A stretch of DNA of 64,000 nucleotides from Gonatopus flavifemur. Taxonomy: Eukaryota; Arthropoda; Insecta; Hymenoptera; Dryinidae. Shown in pieces: positions 1-9,666 of this stretch; position 1 is the stretch's first letter; the number at the start of each line of letters is the position of its first letter. The stretch is taken from assembly GCA_018340375.1 (NCBI GenBank), contig JAFFJZ010000014.1:7440001-7504000 (forward strand). Direction: 5' to 3'. The position numbers and the translations under genes were made by a program. A model generated the notes under the pieces. The model did no database searches. It saw nothing but the letters and a program-made list of their open reading frames with translations, and was not told where the DNA came from.

Positions 1-206
1 GAAATCCGCAAAGATGGCGCTCTAATCGATATTGTTCCATACTGAATCTGACATTAGAATAACTCGAAAACGAAGGGTCTTGGAGGAGAATGTTTGGGAC
101 AAAAGTTGTCTGATCCCAAGGGGGACCCCTTGAACTGAAACGGAGGTGATGGGGTATAACAGACAAAACACAACACATTTCAATCGTCTACATCACTTGG
201 ATAATT

Positions 207-1331
207 TTAATGCAGTAGATGCTCAAAATGATGGCCTTCGACTTCAATACACATTTCAAAACGTTTTACAAAAGATTGCTGAACTCGTGCTAAAATATCT
301 TCATTGATGCTCGCGCATGCATTGATGATTCGTTGACGCATATTCTCAGGTGTAGTCGATGCTTGTTGATAAACTGTATCTTTTATGTATCCCCATAAAA
401 AAAAATCTGGAGAAGTAAGATCCGGAGAACGGGCAGGCCAATGAACTGGTCCACGACGTCCTATCCATCGTCCGGGATAATCTCTGTCCAATATTTCTCG
501 AGCTGTGACTGCATAATGGGATGGACAACCATCGTGTTGATACCACATATTCAATCGTTCCTGAATAGGTATGTCTTCAAGTAATGTTGGAAGTACTTGA
601 TCTAAGAAATGTCTGTACTTCTCTCCATTTAGCGTATCTGCAATGAAGTACGGTCCAATTACTCGAGATCGAAAAATACCACACCAAACATTCACAGCCC
701 ATTGTCTTTGATGCTCTACTTGACGTAACCATCTTGGATTTTCTGTCGCCCAGTAATGCATATTATGTAGATTTACTTGACCATGATTGGTGAACGTCGA
801 CTTATCAGAAAATAATATGTTGATGAAGTTGTTATTGTGCATTTGCGCTAGACCCCATCGACAAAACTGTACACGATTTTCGAAATCATCACCGTGAAGG
901 TCTTGATACAAACAAATGTGATACGGATGGAATTTGTGACGTTTCAGTATTCGAAGAACACTTCTTCGAGAAATTCCCGAATGGAGTTCAATTTCACGAG
1001 AGCTCACGTGTGGATTATTGGCTACTGCAGCTAGTACATTAACTTCCGCATTTTCTTCGCTAACAGTTCTCATTCGATGTCGTTTTTTCCTTGTAACACT
1101 CCCCGTTTCCGAGAATAATTTTGTAATGCGTTCAAAATACCTAATGGATGGCGTTGTTCTTTCAGGAAATCGTTCTGCATACAAGTCATATGCTTGTCTG
1201 GGGTTCTTATGCACTTCACCGTAAATGTAGATCATATCGATCTTTTCAGAAACCGTGCATCGGATATCCATGATTTTCAATTTGTCATAAACCAAGTAAT
1301 AATCAAATGTAACTGACAAACTGACTTTCAA
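207..1331 (-). CDS. DD41D Tc1/mariner-like transposase
   Basis: Predicted cut-and-paste transposase, 374 aa with no internal stop. The N-terminal ~60 residues after Met21 (MDIRCTVSEK) look like the DUF4817-type helix-turn-helix, followed by a Tc3-like HTH around residues 95-140. The catalytic triad reads D in FSDKSTF, D in QHDGCPSH and D in LTSPDFFLWG. I count 41 residues between the second and third D, so it is DD41D, as in rosa/Visitor-type elements and unlike DD34D mariner. Either Met1 or Met21 could start; Met21 fits the family length better. It lies inside long inverted repeats. It may be functional, but the K after the first D (usually E) is a visible deviation. Confidence 0.85.
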   Translation of the reverse strand: MKVSLSVTFDYYLVYDKLKIMDIRCTVSEKIDMIYIYGEVHKNPRQAYDLYAERFPERTTPSIRYFERITKLFSETGSVTRKKRHRMRTVSEENAEVNVLAAVANNPHVSSREIELHSGISRRSVLRILKRHKFHPYHICLYQDLHGDDFENRVQFCRWGLAQMHNNNFINILFSDKSTFTNHGQVNLHNMHYWATENPRWLRQVEHQRQWAVNVWCGIFRSRVIGPYFIADTLNGEKYRHFLDQVLPTLLEDIPIQERLNMWYQHDGCPSHYAVTAREILDRDYPGRWIGRRGPVHWPARSPDLTSPDFFLWGYIKDTVYQQASTTPENMRQRIINACASINEDILARVQQSFVKRFEMCIEVEGHHFEHLLH

Positions 1332-1390
1332 AATCGTGAATTTCCACTGAACCCCGTCGTTTGTTCACATCGCGTGAGCTCTGAATGGTG

Positions 1391-1782
1391 GTGATGTAGA
1401 CGATTGAAATGTGTTGTGTATTGACAACTTTTGTACGAAACATTCTTTTGCAAGACCCTTCGTTTTCGAGTTATTCGGATGTCAGATTCAAAATGGAACA
1501 ATATCGATTAGAGCGCCATTTTTGCGGATTTCAGGAAAATGGTTCAGACAAAAGTTTCTTGGTTTTTGACCTAGAATCCAAATCTGCAGTAAAAAATATG
1601 AGATGCTATTTAAAAAACAAGAGTTGATCTCAGAATGCCCTCGAAGATGAGATTTGAGGTCAAAGCCAAGGCCACCATCGGATGTCCCCCTTGGTACCCT
1701 ACAACTTTTGTCCGAAAAATTTTCTCGTATCTCACTTCATTTTTGGAAAAAACGCCCGCGACACTTTAAATGTCCCACCCTG
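1391..1782. repeat. Right long terminal inverted repeat of the DD41D element
   Basis: Reverse complement of 1391-1535 matches bases 1-196 with a few substitutions and one ~45-bp length difference. The outer half (1536-1782) has no partner inside the window because the element is cut at base 1. Short plus-strand ORFs here are by-products of the repeat, not genes. Confidence 0.85.
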
Positions 1783-1784
1783 TA

Positions 1785-2377
1785 TCATGAACACGTGATC
1801 AATAAGTATCTTTTTGAAGAAACTTGCAAACTGAGATATTTTGTTCGAATTTCAATTTTAAAACGAATAATATTCGGTCAAACTCAGATGATGGAAAATG
1901 GAATGACATCAATGAACGGTTGCGCAGCGACACATTGATCATCCAATAGAGATGAAGCCGTCGAGTGAAACGAGGATGGCTGTCATCAATGTCGGCACCA
2001 TGTGGATGGAGAAGAACTCGATACTCTAAAATGGCTGCTTGCGGGAACGTGCGAACGTTTTTCAAAAATGCCGGTTCCGGTTACAGCGACACAATGAATC
2101 TCGGCAATTTTCCGAAACTTGGATAATCAGGAAGAATTTCAACGTTTTTTCCTTATATGTTTCTTTGGTGTAGTGAATTTCAAAAACTACAAATTCGTAG
2201 AGTTTGGAAAATAATGCTACCTTATGCATCACCTTATCACACACCGTCGAAATCTTCGAATCGTGAACTTGTCGAATAACTGACCAATATATGTATCGTC
2301 ACATGGAAATAATCAGCGACGCAAGATTTTCCAAACGGTAAAATCACAGATAGCTGGCCAATGTCGAATAACCTCGG
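1785..2377. other. Intergenic, no feature recognised
   Basis: AT-rich stretch between the DD41D element and the TTAA-flanked fold-back element. Short ORFs on both strands have no family resemblance, and I see no repeat structure. Confidence 0.4.
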
Positions 2378-2381
2378 TTAA

Positions 2382-3759
2382 CCCATCAAAGCCCATGGCT
2401 AAACCAGCATAGATATCGGGAGGTTCAGTATTGGATATAGCACATTGACATAGCAGAAAATTTGAGGTGGAAAAAAAGTTGGAAAAATAATTGTTTATAA
2501 AAAAATTGTTTAAACAATTTATTGAAAAATTGATTTTGCACCAAAACTGATACCGCCATTCGATTCTACTGGAGGAATCACTTGAGGATCATATATGACA
2601 CTTTCTCAAATGTCATGCATTTTATTATAAAAAAATTATAAACAAATTCTCGCAAACTGCATACCTTATGACCCACGCCAACACCGGCGTAGATATCGGA
2701 AGGGTCAATATTGGATATAGCACATTGACATAGCAGGAGAGTCTAGGTGGAAAAGGAGTTGAAAAAATAATTGTTTATAAAAAAATTGTCTAAAAAATTG
2801 TTGAAACAATTTTTTTATAAACAATTATTTTTCCAACTTTTTTTCCACCTAGACTCTTCTGCTATGTCAATGTGCTATATCCAATATTGACCCTTTCGAT
2901 ATTTACGCTGGTGTTGGCGTGGGTCATAAGGTATGCAGTTTGCGAGAATTTGTTTATAATTTTTTTATAATAAAGTGCATGACATTTGAAAAAGTGTAAC
3001 ATATAATCCTCCAGTGATTTCTTTCGTAGAATCGAATGGCTGCATCAATTTTTGTGCAAAATCAATTTTTCAATAAATTGTCTGAACAATTTTTTTTTCA
3101 ACTTTTTTTCCACCTAGACTCTTCTGCTATGTCAATGTGCTTTATCCAATATTGACCCTTCCGATATCTACGCTGGTTTAGGAGTGGGTCATAAGGTATG
3201 CAGTTTGCGAGAATTTGTTTATAATTTTTTTATAATAAAATGTATGACATTTAAAAAAGTGTCATATATGATCCTTTAGTGGTTTCTCCTGTAGAATTGA
3301 ATGGTGGCATCAATTTTCGTGCAAAATTAATTTTTCAATAAATTGTTTAAACAATTTTTTTATAAACAATCATTTTTCCAACTTTTTTTCCACCTGAAAT
3401 TTTCTGCTATGTCAATGTGCTATATCCAATATTGACCCTTCCGATATCTACGCTGGTTTAGGCGTGGGTCATAAGGTATGCAGTTTGCGAGAATTTGTTT
3501 ATAATTTTTTTTATAATAAGATGCATGACATTTGAAAAAGTGTCATATATGATCTTTCAGTGATTTCTCCCGTAGAATCGAATGGTGGTATCAGTTTTTG
3601 TGCAAAATCAATTTTTCAATAAATTGTCTAAACAATTTTTTTATAAAAAAGTATTTTTTCAACTTTTTTCCCACCTTAAATCTCCTGCTATGTCAATGTG
3701 CTATATTCAATATTCACCCTTCCGATATCTACGCTGGTTTAGCCATGGGCTCCAATGGG
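2382..3759. mobile_element. TTAA-flanked fold-back element of inverted ~280-bp tandem units
   Basis: TTAA occurs at 2378-2381 and 3760-3763. The element between starts CCCAT and ends ATGGG, with inverted ends sharing AGCCCATGGCTAAACCAGC. Inside, one unit is repeated. Its landmark CCCTTCCGATATCTACG (or variant) lies at about 2891, 3156, 3436 and 3717 on the plus strand, and its reverse complement at about 2417 and 2697, giving steps of 265-281 bp. The switch from inverted to direct copies is near 2790-2805, where TTGTTTATAAAAAAATTG faces its complement. There is no coding capacity. TTAA duplication and CCC ends are known piggyBac-superfamily traits, so I infer a non-autonomous piggyBac-type element. 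The satellite-like interior is unusual. Confidence 0.75.
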
Positions 3760-3810
3760 TTAACTAGAACGATCATTAGTGCATCATCATCATTTATGAA
3801 GTAATCAGTC

Positions 3811-4134
3811 TTATGCCTGGTTTGATGGAATCCTCCAACCCTGTCTATTATCCGCTGACCGCTTTACTTCTGCATATCGACGACAACCTTTATCTTGTAT
3901 AATTCGCTTCATATAACTTAATCTAGGTTCACCTCTCCGAATTTTACCATTCATTTTTCCTTCCAATATTGTTTCCAATAAGCTATCATCCCCTAATGTG
4001 TGTCCCATCATATTGCTTCTTCTTTTCACGACCTGTCTCAAGAGACTTCTTTCTTCATTCACCCCCTCAAGCACTTCTTCATCCTTCACTTCCTCTATCC
4101 ACTTCATTCTAATCATCCTTTTATAACACCACAT
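3811..4134 (-). pseudogene. LINE fragment: C-terminal domain of the RT polyprotein
   Basis: A 107-residue stretch ending WRIPSNQA and a stop. It has the usual post-RT segment of RTE-like insect LINEs: an RMKWIEEVKDEEVL block, LLRQVVKRRSNMMGHTL, and a basic GKIRRGEPRLSYMKRI block. It is separated from the FADD fragment by frame breaks between 4135 and 4285. The 3' untranslated tail is only ~40 bp with GAT repeats. Confidence 0.7.
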
Positions 4135-4284
4135 TTCAAAAACTCCGAGTCTGCGTTGATCTGTTTTTCTGATTGTCCAAGTTTCGCAACCATATAATGC
4201 TGTGCTTCAAACGTAACTCTTCGGAAATTTCTTCCTCACTGCTAAGCTAATATTCTTCGAACATAGTAACTGTTTCTTTTGGTG

Positions 4285-5625
4285 TCAAGCCTGTTTCCCT
4301 TGTGCTATTCTCGCACTGATATCTCTTTCTCTTCCACCGTTTTCTGTAATCATGCTTCCCAGATATTTGAATTCTTTGACTTGCTGAATTGTCTCTGCAT
4401 CTATTTTGATTTTCGTTCTTCTTGATGTTTTCGCTGTTGTACAAATCATGAATTTTGTTTTGTCCTTATTTATGTTCATACAATATTTGTCTTGTAATAT
4501 TTTTTTCGTACTTTCAGAGTGTTTTCTAACACTACTCATAGCTAATATAGCTATGTCATCCGCAAATCTCAATATGCTTACATTTCCACCTTGAATCTGT
4601 AATTTCAATGGCACTTGCTCTCTCACTCCGTTCATCGCTTCTTCTATATACAAATTGAAAATGGATGGGGGCCAAATTAACGAAAAACCAAATCAACGAA
4701 AAGTTGGTTGAAAAGAGAGATACGTCACACTCTCTCTTTTCAAACACTGATTTCGTTGATTTGTCTTTTCGTTAATTCGGCCCCCATCCTTGAAAATCAG
4801 TGGCGATAGTGAGCATCCTTGTCTCACCCCTCTTCCAATTTGTGCTCCTCCTTTTCGACCTCCTATTTCTATTATTGCGGTTTGATTCTTATATAATTCA
4901 TATATTATTCTCCTATCCCTGAAATCAATTCCTACCTTCCTCAAAATCGTCAATATCTCCTCCCAATCAACATCATCGAATGCTTTCTGTATATCTACAA
5001 AACCTATAAACACAGACTTTTTTAACTCCAGACTTTCCTCTACTACTGTTCTGAGCGCTAATATTGTTCCCCGCGTTCCCCTATTTCTCCTGACACCGAA
5101 CTGATCTTCTGCTCGTCTACTCTGTATTTTATTCTCTTTTCTCCCGTATATGATTTTTGTCAGTATTTTCGAGGCATGTGAGGTTGAACTAATCGTTCTG
5201 TAGTTCTCGTATTTGTCTGCTCCTTGTTTTTTTGAGATGGCGACAATTTTATTCTCCTGGAAATCTTTCGGTACTTCGCCTATTTCGTACATATCTCTGA
5301 CCAATCCGAACAGTGCGTCACGAGGTCTCTGACTGGAGGCTCTGATAAGGTCCGCACTTATGCCATCTATTCCTGGCGCTTTATTATTTTTCAATCCTTT
5401 TGAAGCCCTGTCGAATTCTGATCTCAAAATTGAATCTCTCAACTCTTCTTCATCGATATCTCCCTCCCCCTCTAAAAGTCGTATATGCTCGCTCCTTTTA
5501 TACAGATTTTCCAGATGATTAATCCATTGTTCTATTCCTTCCTCCGTTCTTATCAATTGTCTCCCTGGAGAGTTTTCAATCTTACTGCTTCTAGATTTCA
5601 TTTGTCCAGAAAATCCCTCAACCAT
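4285..5625 (-). pseudogene. LINE fragment: reverse transcriptase, interrupted
   Basis: The RT finger and palm motifs are readable: NNKAPGIDGISADLIRA, then RTISSTSHASKILTKII, then VFIGFVDIQKAFDDVDW (catalytic block A) and GRGVRQGCSLSPLIF (block B) at 4800-5625. After a 127-bp insertion the same protein resumes at 4653 with RFADDIAILA, the FADD catalytic block C, and NINKDKTKFMI. The two halves are adjacent residues of one RT once the insert is ignored. Sequence style is close to the RTE-like endonuclease-RT proteins widespread in insects. It is not functional because of the insertion and surrounding frameshifts. Confidence 0.8.
4663..4789. mobile_element. 127-bp hairpin MITE with 8-bp target duplication
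   Basis: Starts GGATGGGGGCC and ends GGCCCCCATCC. The first ~40 bases pair with the last ~40, and the middle (GAAAAGAGAG facing CTCTCTTTTC) nearly completes one hairpin. It is flanked by TTGAAAAT at 4655-4662 and 4790-4797. The 8-bp duplication fits hAT, P or Merlin mobilisation; the GGA terminus is not a classic hAT CA end. It interrupts the LINE reverse transcriptase. Confidence 0.85.
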
Positions 5626-5773
5626 CCTATATGCTCCATCAATTTTCCCTAATGTAATCTATATCTTGACATTTTCTCTCAAACCATTGTTCTTTTGCTT
5701 TCCTTGATTCTCTGATTATTTCATCCCTCAGTGCCTTGTTTGTCTGCTGGTCTGGTTCACCATTCTCATTCTT

Positions 5774-6345
5774 TCATTTCCTCCTTTCATTAATTAAATC
5801 GAGAACTCCTTCTGTTATCCATGGTTTCTTAGGGTCTATCCCATCGTTCTTCAAAATTTCATCTGCACATTGCTCTATGTTCCCTCCCATATTTGTCCAT
5901 CTACTCTCTACTTCCAAGTCTTTTCCTTGTCGATCCTCCAATTTTTCGTCCAACATCGCTTCGAATGCCTCCTGTGTTTTTCCTCGTTTGAGATTCTTCA
6001 AATTCCATCTTCTTCACATTTTCCTTCTCTTTTCCAGAGCTTTGAATTCCAGAGAACATTCCATCAGTAACACTATCTGTATCACTATCTATATCCGCGC
6101 CTGGATAAGTTTTACAGTTTTCCACTTGGTTTCTAAATCTTTGATTCACTAATATGTAATCAATTCGATGTCTTGCTGTATCTCCTGGCTTTTTTCAAGT
6201 ATAGATTCTCCTTGGATGATTTTTGAATAATGTGTTGGTGATGACCATTTTTGTGCGCTCACAGAATTCGATTAAACGTTGTCCTCTTTCATTTCTTTTT
6301 CCTAACGCGAAATCTCCTGTTATGTTGCCAAATATCAAGTCTTTC
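5774..6345 (-). pseudogene. LINE fragment: endonuclease C-terminus and EN-RT linker
   Basis: Read on the minus strand with frame changes, 6150-6345 encodes the end of an AP-endonuclease domain: NERGQRLIEFCERTK, then a tryptophan motif (IYTWKKPGDTARHR) and IDYILVNQRFRN. The IDYI segment is the conserved C-terminal endonuclease block. 5774-6001 continues with a charged linker (AMLDEKLEDRQGKDL, then KKPWITEGVLDLINERRK) typical of the region before RT in this group. The N-terminal half of the endonuclease is absent, so this is a 5'-truncated copy. No start codon can be assigned. Confidence 0.7.
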
Positions 6346-6574
6346 ACGAATTCCCTATCGAATATAGATCACTGAGGTTTTTCTCATCGTTTTCTGGAAT
6401 GGATTCCCCACACTGGATACAATTGATTATTTTTTCCATACATGGAATATCGTTCATATGAATGCATTTTTACCATCAATATCCACATATTTTGAGTTAT
6501 TAAATGATCTACTTCATTATCCACGAACGATTCATGAATTTCCACACACTTCTCTTCTCTAGAGTTACATCACT
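6346..6574. other. No feature recognised
   Basis: Between the truncated LINE and the mariner at 6575. AT-rich, no ORF with family resemblance. It may include more decayed LINE sequence. Confidence 0.35.
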
Positions 6575-7872
6575 AACACGTCGTCCAATGAGTCCCGAGG
6601 CTCACAACGGAAACAACATTTTTTTTTCAAAGACTATGTTTATTCATCACATAATCCCCTTCGAGAGTGATACAATCTTCCCAACGCCTTTTCAACATTT
6701 CTATACCATGTTTATGGAAATATGTTATTTTCCTTCGTTTCAAAATGGGCTTCAGTTTCGGCAATGACCTCCTCATTGGAGCCAAATTTTTTTTTCTGGA
6801 ACATTTGTTCGAGATCAGCGAAGAGCAAGTGGTCGCTGGGGGCTGAATCTGGCGAATACGGGGGCTCAAGGAGCGAATCAAAGCCCAACTCGTTGAATTT
6901 TGCCATTGTTTTCATGGACTTGTGGCATGGTGCATTGTCTTGATGAAGAAGGATTTTTTTCTTCTTCATGTACGGTCGTTTTGCTGTGATCTCTTCTTCC
7001 AAACGTGACAACAAGTCAATATGATGATCACTGTTGATCGGTCCACCTTTTTCCAGGTAGTCAATAAATACCACGCCATGTGTATCCCAAAAAACAGACG
7101 CCATGACTTTGCCAGCAGACTGCTGCGTTCTTAGACGCTTCGGGCGGCTTCCGCCAGCCATGCGCCACTCAGATGATTGCCGATTCGACTCCGGAGTGAA
7201 ATGATGTATCCATGTTCCACCCATGGTCACGTATCGACGCAGGAAATCTTTTTTATCGCGAGTAAATAGCGATAAACAGCTTCCTGAATCGTCGACTCGT
7301 TGCTGTTCTTGTTCCACTGAAAGCAATCGCGGCACCTACTTGGAAAAAACCTTTTTCATGCTCAATTTCTCATGAAGGATTGGAAATACGCTCCCAGATG
7401 ATATCTGTGTCATTTCTGCAATCTCACGGACCTTCACTTTGCGATTTTTCATTACGATTTTCAACACTTCACTCACATTTCCCGGTGAAACGGCTGTCAA
7501 TCGCCTACCCGAACGTTCCGCACGACCGTTTGTGTCTGTACGACCACGTTTCAACTCAACATACCAACGACAAATCGTTGGTTCGGATGGAGAGGAGTCC
7601 GGTTGACGTTTCTCAAGCCATTGCTGGGTTTCTACGGTGTTTTTACCCATTCAAAAACAATGTTTTATCAACACGCGAAATTCGCTTCTTCCATTTTTCA
7701 AACGAATTACAAAGTGACTTCACTCTAATTCCAATAACGCTGCTGTTTGTGATCCGATCAACGAGAAATTTTTACACATTTCATGTGAAGGTCCGCACTG
7801 TAGGGGAACGTGTCCAGTTTGGTACTACTAGCACCATCTCTGGTTCAGTCTCGGGACTCATTGAACGATAAG
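6575..7872 (-). mobile_element. Full-length but dead mariner (irritans-like)
   Basis: The left end carries CCAATGAGTCCCGAGGCT (6585-6602) and the right end the complement of CAATGAGTCCCGAGACT (7847-7863), in inverted orientation 1.3 kb apart. Outer bases TCGTCCAATGAG and TCGTTCAATGAG extend the match. Exact ends are uncertain by a few bases because the TIRs have decayed. The size (~1.3 kb) is normal for mariner. Confidence 0.8.
6627..7704 (-). pseudogene. Mariner transposase pseudogene (DD34D)
   Basis: The N-terminal HTH region (GKNTVETQQWLEK, then PTICRWYVELKRG) and the DDE domain (HHFTPESNRQSSEW, then QQSAGKVMASVFW, then HQDNAPCH, then PYSPDSAPSD) are recognisable over nearly the full ~345-residue length. 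There are 34 residues between the second and third D. Damage: a frameshift or stop before GKNT (near 7650), a TAG in place of the conserved Trp between FSK and VPRLL (near 7336), loss of the first catalytic Asp (TMGGTW where the family has D-E-T-W), and a frameshift near 6715 before the C-terminal block HGIEMLKRRWEDCI. The irritans-like assignment rests on sequence style and is less sure than mariner itself. Confidence 0.9.
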
Positions 7873-8482
7873 TTATGTTGTATACAAAACTGTGACCTTA
7901 AAATCATATGATATGTCATTCATGTTCACATATTATATGTTTCTTACACCAAAATGAATTACTAATTGATTATTACATTGCACAATTCACTCCACTTCAT
8001 TAAGCACTCTCAAAATCTTGTACACGCACCTATTCAATCAATTTTTAAGTGAAAATATACTACAACTTGTATGTTGGACATTACTTTTATTCGCAGACAT
8101 TTACAAATTCAGGAAGACCCTGATTCCGTTCTTGTTGATCAAAGTTCATAGTATTTGTTATGAATTATTTTGGGCTGAACAGGACTACGTTTTGAACTCC
8201 CATGAAGATTCATAGTTAACTGTCATAACGGTCTTTACGAATACTCCTGGATTTTCATTATAATGACATCTTGCGACGGTAGATTCAATGTAAGACTTCC
8301 GATTCCCCTTCTCCTTCCTTCATCTATCACTGTCTTCCGGGCATGTCAGTGTTGTGAAATTGTGAATTCCACTATTGTCAATTTTCTAGCATGGTTGTCG
8401 AATCGGATCGCTCTGCGAAGGATGGAGAATTGATTTCGAGGGTTTCTCTGACATACTTGATCCCAATATTATATTTTGGAGG
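7873..8482. other. No feature recognised
   Basis: About 600 bp of AT-rich sequence between the mariner and the 8483 ORF. Short ORFs only. Confidence 0.35.
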
Positions 8483-8944
8483 ATGATATTTGAATGTCTG
8501 TCGGACCAGATAGGAGGAAAGAGATATTCATCCGGGGTTCCAAGAATTGACCCCACGGTCAGAGGTGGGACCCTCATCGGGAATCCTAGACGTGTCAAGG
8601 TGACCGAAGAAAAACTGACTGCCAGGAAGAATAACTATGCACACTTCCTCGCCGTCGATTGTCACGCCTTGTCAGGCAGCCTCAAAGCCCTTGTTGATTT
8701 GGGACTGCTTGATACTTTCGAGCTTGCCCAACGGAAGCCGTCAGTCGACCGAGTACCCGTGTTGAAACATGGCAAATTCCGCGTTCCCACCATGATGTAT
8801 AAGTCCTGGAGCTACAGCACTCCCGGAACCTCCGACGTGCTGTCAGGTCCAGAGAATCTGGGAGAATCCACGGAATTCACGGAGGTGACGTCCCTGAGAC
8901 CACCAGTAGAACGGCTTCCGCCGAAAAGAACATGGAGAAGTTAA
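8483..8944 (+). pseudogene. Unrecognised 153-aa ORF, probably retroelement-derived
   Basis: Open frame with higher GC than its surroundings. Composition looks coding, but I cannot assign a family with confidence. The segment ARKNNYAHFLAVDCHALSGS followed by LKALVDLGLLD faintly recalls the macro-type (ADP-ribose-binding) region carried by some insect gypsy/errantivirus-like elements. It lies 4 kb upstream, on the same strand, of integrase and Env-like fragments (12.9-14.9 kb). The pogo-like element between them may have split one retroelement. Gag or a linker region are alternatives. The start codon is arbitrary. Confidence 0.35.
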
Positions 8945-9317
8945 GACAACGGAAATCTGAGGATATTGAAAACGATGGGAAGTAATGGAATACAATGGAC
9001 TGTATGAAATGACGGGAAACCCAAAGTAAACTCAAAGTCTGAAACTATATTTCTATTCACATATCAAATATAAATTCAATCAATATTTGGCTTCTTAGGA
9101 TTCACTGTGAATCTAATGAAACCAATTCAAGATAGTAGTGTGAATGGTCAGAACAATACTCACATAGATTCAGTGATTATATCCCGATTATACGAGAATC
9201 AAAAACAAAGAGAGAATCTTATAAGATACCTTTGGCTAAAGAGTTCTCACACATCCACTCTCTCACTCACGCACGTGTCCAAACTTCCCCGCAGGGAATG
9301 AATATTATTCCAATCGG
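8945..9317. other. Spacer left of the pogo-like element
   Basis: No ORF with family resemblance. It may be the flank of the retroelement into which the pogo-like transposon inserted. Confidence 0.3.
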
Positions 9318-9319
9318 TA

Positions 9320-9541
9320 GGGGAGCTCGGGGGGTTGTGAGACGGGTTTTGTTTTTGTGATAAGAATAGTATAAAAATGGCGTTTGTCAACATTTGAACG
9401 GCTGAAATCTCTAGTACACTCCTCAATACAACTTTTGGTCCAAGGAGTTTGAATGATTCAAAACGGTTGAAAAGTTATCACCATTTTCCGGAATGAAGTG
9501 ATTTCAGCATTTCCAAAAACATCGGGGGGGTTGTGAGACAC
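9320..9541. repeat. Terminal plus subterminal GGGGGGTTGTGAGACACG repeats, left end
   Basis: The motif occurs at about 9327-9344 (ending GACGGG) and again at about 9522-9541. Right-end counterparts, reverse complemented, lie at about 12140-12180 (two copies) and 12499-12533 (two copies). Such repeats typically act as transposase binding sites; that is inference here. Confidence 0.75.
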
Positions 9542-9666
9542 GTCTTTAAATGAAAGAAAATGACGCATTTCCATGATAATTCTTCGTTTCAATTGAAAAA
9601 AATGAAAATAAACTTATTCCCGTGAAAAAAGGCGATAAATTTGGAAAAAATGTGAAAAAAGCTTGA

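Larger units (their letters stand above)
1..1782 (-). mobile_element. DD41D Tc1/mariner-group transposon, left end outside window
   Basis: The sequence shows a minus-strand transposase flanked by long inverted repeats. Bases 1-120 are nearly identical to the reverse complement of about 1430-1535, and 170-196 pairs with 1391-1417. The right arm runs to CCACCCTG next to a TA at 1783-1784, the usual target dinucleotide of the group. The right arm is about 390 bp. The matching outer left part must lie upstream of base 1. The left arm has roughly 45 extra bases at 121-169 that the right arm lacks. Inference: one element with unusually long TIRs. The true left end cannot be seen. Confidence 0.85.
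3770..6345 (-). mobile_element. Degenerate endonuclease-type non-LTR retrotransposon (LINE)
   Basis: Minus-strand remains of an AP-endonuclease plus reverse-transcriptase polyprotein in the order expected 5' to 3' (6345 down to 3811), followed by a short GAT-rich tail at 3783-3796 as in RTE-like elements. The 5' end is truncated inside the endonuclease. Frames are broken several times and a 127-bp MITE sits in the RT domain. Confidence 0.8.
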
